From: Cynocephalus volans
Taxonomy: Eukaryota > Chordata > Mammalia > Dermoptera > Cynocephalidae
Assembly: GCF_027409185.1 (NCBI RefSeq)
Contig: NC_084462.1
Location: 20,249,577 to 20,313,576 of the forward strand
Reading direction: 5' to 3'
DNA: 64,000 nt
Below are positions 59,650 through 64,000 of this stretch, piece after piece; positions within the stretch are counted from its first letter, which is position 1, and every line of letters starts with the position of its first letter. Both the position numbers and the translations under genes were made by a program. The notes beneath the pieces are model-generated. The model was given only the letters and a program-made list of their open reading frames with translations, made no database searches and had not been told where the DNA came from.

Positions 59650-59965
59650 AATCCAGCCTATGGGAGTGCAGGAATTTCTGTAACCCTGTGAGCCTCTGTC
59701 ATCTGCAGAACTTGGGGGCTCAGAGTGAAGGGGAGATCCTAACACAGTCATGCTCGCAGGGAGTCCAGTGGCCCCCAGAGAATCCCTTATACCACCCAGC
59801 AGGGGCCCTTCCCTTTCTGGATGAGAACTTCCATCTCTCCACAGCTGGCTCCTGGCTTCACTGCTCCCCATCTGTAAAGCAGAGCTGATGCACCTCACAA
59901 GGTTTTTGTGAGGTTTGAACAACGGAGGCAAGTGCCTGACACAGGGGAAGGACTCAGTAAAGAAG
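59650..59965 (+). repeat. MIR SINE copies
   Basis: Two MIR-like cores in plus orientation: 'tgagcctctgtcatctgcag' (about 59688) and 'tccccatctgtaaagcagag' (about 59866). The second continues 'gtttttgtgaggtttgaaca', 'agtgcctgacacaggg' and 'actcagtaaagaag', a good MIR 3' half. Confidence 0.8.
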
Positions 59966-59999
59966 CCCTATCACAGCCCCCTCAGCAGCCAGGACAGGG

Positions 60000-61560
60000 G
60001 CCCAGGGCAGGTGCTCAAAGAATGTCTGCTGGAGAAGCACAGAAAGGGTGCCCCACTGGGAACACAGAGAGGGAGTCTCAGTGCCTCGTGCTGGAGAGCA
60101 CCCTCAACACCCTCATCCCTCTCAGTCAGCAGCGAGCACTCCATGGGTCCCCCAATGTGCCAGGTGTGGGACATGGGGTCTGAGGGGAAGGAGACAGAGG
60201 CACAACACTGCTTCCATCCAGGAAGTCCAGGAAGCCTCGGATCTGGCCTCAAATATTGTGCACCAAGCATCAGCGATCAACAGCCCTCCCAGGTACTGAC
60301 ACCACACCAGCACTCCCTGTGGCCACCAGCGAGCCCAGCACCAGGCCCGGCTTGTGCTGAGGCCAGGGTCACAAAATGCATAAGGAAAAAAGAGCTACTG
60401 AGCACCAGGCCTCCAAAAACTAATTATCTAAAGGGGAACGCAAAGACCTAATGCTTGGTGCTTCGTTCCCTAAAAAAGGGACACCAGAGGGGGGAGTTCA
60501 TGGCCCTCAGGGAGGCCAGGGTGGCTTCGAGGGAAGGCGGCACTTCAGTGGGCCATGAGGGCAAGCAGGCAGGCCGCAGGCATAGCAGACAGGATGGTGC
60601 AAACAGAGAGCGAGGGCAGGGACTGGCATCCAGTGCCAAGTCCAACCAAATGGCCTGAGCATGGTGTTGAGGATTCTGAGGATCACAAGGAAACACAGCC
60701 TCATCAGCTTGATGCCTGTGAGGGAGGAGGGGATGTTCAGACCCTCGTGGTCCAAACAGCTGCCGCTGTCACAAGCACAGTGCTTCTGGACTGCTTGGTG
60801 ACCCTCAACGTTCTTCGCTTTGGAGAAGGCTCCTGCATGCGCACACAAGTGAGAAACCAGCAACTCCCAAAGCAGGTCCCATCTCTGCAGAAAAAGTTAC
60901 CCCTCAGGGCTGAGAATGTCCCGTACAGGCTGGGTCTGAGAGCCCATGACTCTTGGGCAACAGGAGGGAGCCAATGGGCCCCACTCAAAGCCCCTTTAGC
61001 AGAACACACCCACACAGGTGGTGACCACTCTGGGCCACACAGCCACAGCCTCCCACCCAGCTGCATCTCCCAGTGAATGGATCAGCTGCAAGCATATGAG
61101 GGTGAAGAAGTACCACAGCTCTTCCTGGCAGCCAAAAGGGCAGAGCTGGGAGCAAAGCTGTCCGCATCTGCTGCACCTGAGAAAACCAACCTTTGCCGCT
61201 TTGCACACCAGCAGGGAAGAGAGCAGGAGGCAGGACAGCAGCTGTACCACCTGCCCCAGAGCCTGCTCGGCTAGGCGGTGCAGATTCCGTGTTCCATTTA
61301 ACACTCCTAAAACCAGGCACATCAGTGGGCATCAGCTCCATCTCACAACACAAAGACGCCGAGGCGTGGAGAAGCGATGGCAAGCGGCTGAGCTGGAATG
61401 TTCTCGCCATAGCCAGGCCTTCCCTGGGTTCCAGAGCTGGAAAAATCGAGGTCTGAAGCAAAGGAAAATTAATGCCACAGCAACAGGGTTACTTGTGACG
61501 GCTGCAAACCAGAGCCACCCACAACATCCATATCATGGATTCCAAAGAAGCACAAAAAAG
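60000..61560. other. No gene recognised; possible L2 remnants
   Basis: At 60480-60660 the minus strand has L2-like texture ('cgccttccctcgaagccacc', 'cctggcctccctgagggcc'). The frames here (up to 189 codons at 61018-61587 plus) have no family features. Confidence 0.4.
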
Positions 61561-61572
61561 AATAACTTACAT

Positions 61573-61665
61573 GGGCTGGCTGGTTAGCTCAGTTGGTTAG
61601 AGCACGGTGTTGATAACACCAAGTTCCAGGGTTCAATCCCTGTTATCAGCCAGCCGCCAAAAGAG
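61573..61665 (+). mobile_element. Monomeric tRNA-Ile SINE
   Basis: GGCTGGCTGGTTAGCTCAG, GCACGGTGTTGATAACACC, GGTTCAATCCC and AGCCAGCCGCC plus A tail. GAATAACTTACA / GAATAATAACA flanks suggest the duplication. Confidence 0.92.
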
Positions 61666-61829
61666 AATAATAACAATAACGTATAGCACAAAAAGACATC
61701 CATGATGTAGTGTTAAAAAAAAAGTCAGATCACAAAATAATACGTGAACCCAAGCTCAGTCAGGTCTGCTGGCCATGCCAACCACCAGTTGATAGAACCA
61801 TGGGGAACTTTCACTTAAAAATAGCTTGA

Positions 61830-61935
61830 GGAGGCTGGCCAGTTGACTCAGTTGGTTAGAACGCCATGTTGATAACACCAAGGTCGAGGGGTTTGGATCC
61901 CCTAACCAACCAGCTAGCCGCCAAAAAAAAAAAAA
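61830..61935 (+). mobile_element. Monomeric tRNA-Ile SINE
   Basis: GAGGCTGGCCAGTTGACTCAG, GCCATGTTGATAACACC, GAGGGGTTTGGATCC and CCAGCTAGCCGCC plus A18. Flanks AAAAATAGCTTG and AAAAAAAGCTTG (61818-61829, about 61931-61942) give the TSD. Confidence 0.92.
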
Positions 61936-62644
61936 AAAGCTTGCTGCAGTCTAAACTTTAAAAAAAATTTATAAACACCCATTGTTTTTACAATCAGTGA
62001 GAGAAAACCTTAGCTAGGATTATTCCTGAGTAAGCCAGCAGCAAACCAGAATCAACAGCCTAATATAAAGTCTGGCAGCAGGGCTGTAGGAGCCCTAGTA
62101 CTGGAGACCTCTTGGCTGATGGCTCTTCTCACAACTCTTGAACAGCTGGGGCCTCCTTGCTGTCAGCTCTCCCCACCTGCAGGGACACAGAAAACTAGGG
62201 AGGCAGCTGCAGCCCTCCTGGCCAGATCAAACCTCTCTCAGAAGCCCTGCTTACTCTCCTGGTTGGTGGCCTTTCCTCATGAGAGGTCTTCAAATGCTGC
62301 ACTCCCCCAAATAAACTGCCACAGCCAAATTCTCTCCAGGCATTCTTCCTTTTGACTCCAAAATTCAAATTAGATGAGAATTCAAATTCTGGGTGCTCAT
62401 CTAATTTCCTGCTCAATAGCAGAGGGCAAACTCCAGGAACAGCATGCTCGTGAGGGGAAGCTGAGGCCCTGGTTACAGGGAACAGCAGAAAGGAAGACCC
62501 AGACCTGCCACAGAGGGGAGGAGAGCGAAAATGCTGCCCCCAGGAAGAGAAAATAGTTACATCTACCGCCTTTACCCACAACCATCCAAGTAACACTGCT
62601 TCTAAAGCTAAACAAAGTGCAGAGACATGAAAAATTCTGAGGTA

Positions 62645-62990
62645 AAAGAGCTTTGCATAAGTTCACAGAAACAGAAAGTCAAATAACAGTTGCCAGGAGC
62701 TGGAGAGAGGGAGGAATGGAGAGTTATTGTTTAGTAGGTGCAGAGGTTCAGTTTGTGAAGATGGAAAGTTCTGGGGATGGTTGGTTGTGATGGCTGCATG
62801 ACACTGTCAATGCACAATCCACTGCATTAATGCAAGCCCAAACTTATTGGGCCTATTAGGATTTCTGAGGCAATATATACTTCATTTATAAATTTGAATT
62901 ACTTACCCTTTGTCCAAGCTCCTGAACTGTACATTCAGAAATGGCTAAAACAGTAAACTTTACGCTATATGTATTTTAGCTGTATGAACT
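62645..62990 (+). mobile_element. L1M 3'UTR fragment
   Basis: 'gttcacagaaacagaaagtc', 'acagttgccaggagctgga', 'tgtgaagatggaaagttct' and 'cattcagaaatggctaaaac', then AT-rich. L1M 3' end with an unfamiliar roughly 110-bp stretch in the middle (62815-62925). Confidence 0.75.
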
Positions 62991-62999
62991 GATGATGAT

Positions 63000-63735
63000 C
63001 CAAGATATAACATCAAGGAAAAAAAGCAAAGCACGTGTAGGAAAGAAGGGGATAGGGGACAACATTCATGTATCTCATCTGTGCAAAAGAAACACAGAAG
63101 CGATAAACAAGAACTAATGAGACTGGTTTAACCACAGGGGTGGGTGGCGACAGGTGGAGAGAAGGGGGATTGGGAGCAGGCAGGAGGGATGAAGGAGGGA
63201 CACTTCTCCACGTGCACCCATCTGTGCAGCACTGATGCGTAGAACTAGATAGTAAGGGTTCACATACCAAAAAAAAACAAATAAATAAAATCAACTAGGA
63301 TGTGGGGTGAACACAAAATGAAATATTAAACAGTAACACATGAACCTACTACAAATGAGGAGGTGGAGAAGAAAAGAACCATCCTATGTAACTTTGGAAA
63401 ACAGTCATTTTGACTGCATACTGTGAAGCTAAAGACAAAAAACTGTACATAATAATATACCCCAATGAGTAAATTTATTTCTCACAGGGATATGGATTAG
63501 CAATTCTGCAACTGCTTCACGCATACACCAGGCTGGAACAAATCGGTAAACGTGTTGTGGATAAAGAGAGCCAGGTTTCTCACTGACGGAGAAAGAAGTT
63601 ACAAGTGAGGAAGGGCCAGGCTACAGTGAGCTCTGTGATGTTGGGCTGGAATCAGAGGGATTGGTATGAACTTCTTATTTTTAATATAAATGTAAATGGA
63701 CAGATAGAGAAATAAATACAGCTCTGTGTGTGCTA
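63000..63735. other. No gene recognised
   Basis: Unassigned AT-leaning sequence. An A-rich stretch at 63260-63290 might be a retroelement tail, but nothing upstream identifies one. Confidence 0.4.
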
Positions 63736-63740
63736 ATATG

Positions 63741-63819
63741 GAGGTATTTCAAAAAGTTCGTGGAAAAGTAGAATTAAAAGATAATATGAATCTTTCTGCA
63801 AACTTTTTGAAGACCCCTC
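63741..63819 (+). mobile_element. Mariner-like MITE
   Basis: A short palindromic element. The left end GAGGTATTTCAAAAAGTTCG and right end TTTTTGAAGACCCCTC (reverse complement GAGGGGTCTTCAAAAA) form imperfect inverted repeats around about 30 bp of AT-rich centre. The 'caaaaagttc' core is typical of small Tc1/mariner-derived elements in several mammals. TA-containing flanks (ATATG/ATATG) fit a TA target. No coding capacity. Confidence 0.65.
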
Positions 63820-64000
63820 ATATGCACAGATAGATTTCCTACCTCTGTCCACTCAGAGGACCTAGAGGCAGTGACAGACACTCCAGTGGCAATGAGCACA
63901 CCCCCTGCCCGGATCTTCGTTTCTAAATGTTACTCTCCAATAAAAGGAACCAGATTGCTTGGAGAAATGGCTGATTTCAGGGATGGGGTGGCAAAAGTAC

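Overview
This is a 64 kb stretch of placental-mammal nuclear DNA. It is dominated by interspersed repeats and holds no complete functional protein-coding gene that I can support. The best clue to the host is the SINE set. About 28 copies derive from tRNA-Ile: the monomer anticodon loop reads CTGATAA, with A and B boxes preserved. They occur as monomers ending in GCCAGC-GCCAAAA, as two dimer subtypes, and as a shortened dimer. I see no Alu, Tu-type 7SL SINE, B1/B2 or carnivore/ungulate SINE. tRNA-Ile-derived mono- and dimeric SINEs are the hallmark of colugos (Dermoptera, the CYN family), so a colugo such as Galeopterus is my leading guess. This is an inference from memory of the family, not a database match. 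Layout: 1-20 kb is GC-moderate, gene-poor sequence with MIRs, MaLR LTRs, L1M 3' fragments, one hAT-type DNA transposon fossil and scattered tRNA-Ile SINEs. About 21.2-33.3 kb appears to be one very old, nearly full-length L1 in plus orientation, opened by successive insertions: several SINEs, a CD63 retrocopy, a much younger 5'-truncated L1 with an internal direct duplication, and an MLT1-type LTR that itself received an HNRNPA3 retrocopy. Most layers can be ordered from their target-site duplications (TSDs). About 33.3-41.3 kb has more L1M 3' ends, SINEs, MaLR LTRs and a 700 bp TG-rich tract. About 41.7-57 kb holds the only hint of a host gene: a minus-strand poly(A) signal near 41.7 kb, a good terminal exon at 45.88-46.03 kb ending in EEPPNLWW, and two phase-compatible exons around 49.9-50.2 kb. 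A weaker Cys-rich exon pair lies at 56.2-56.6 kb. I could not name the gene. About 53.8-54.4 kb carries what I consider the most novel object: a roughly 600 bp composite, SVA-like retroelement. It joins a GC-rich CCA-rich 5' segment, a fragment of L1 ORF2 endonuclease, a G-rich L1-like 3'UTR and a poly(A) tail, between AAAAATTGGGGGG duplications. The last 10 kb has more SINEs, MIR/L2/L1M fragments and a mariner-like MITE at the far right. How the parts relate: the L1 lineage supplies the enzymes. SINEs, both retrocopies and the composite element all show the L1 signature (A-rich tail, 7-19 bp TSDs, A-rich target sites). Nearly all long open frames in the window are chance frames or L1 ORF2 remains.
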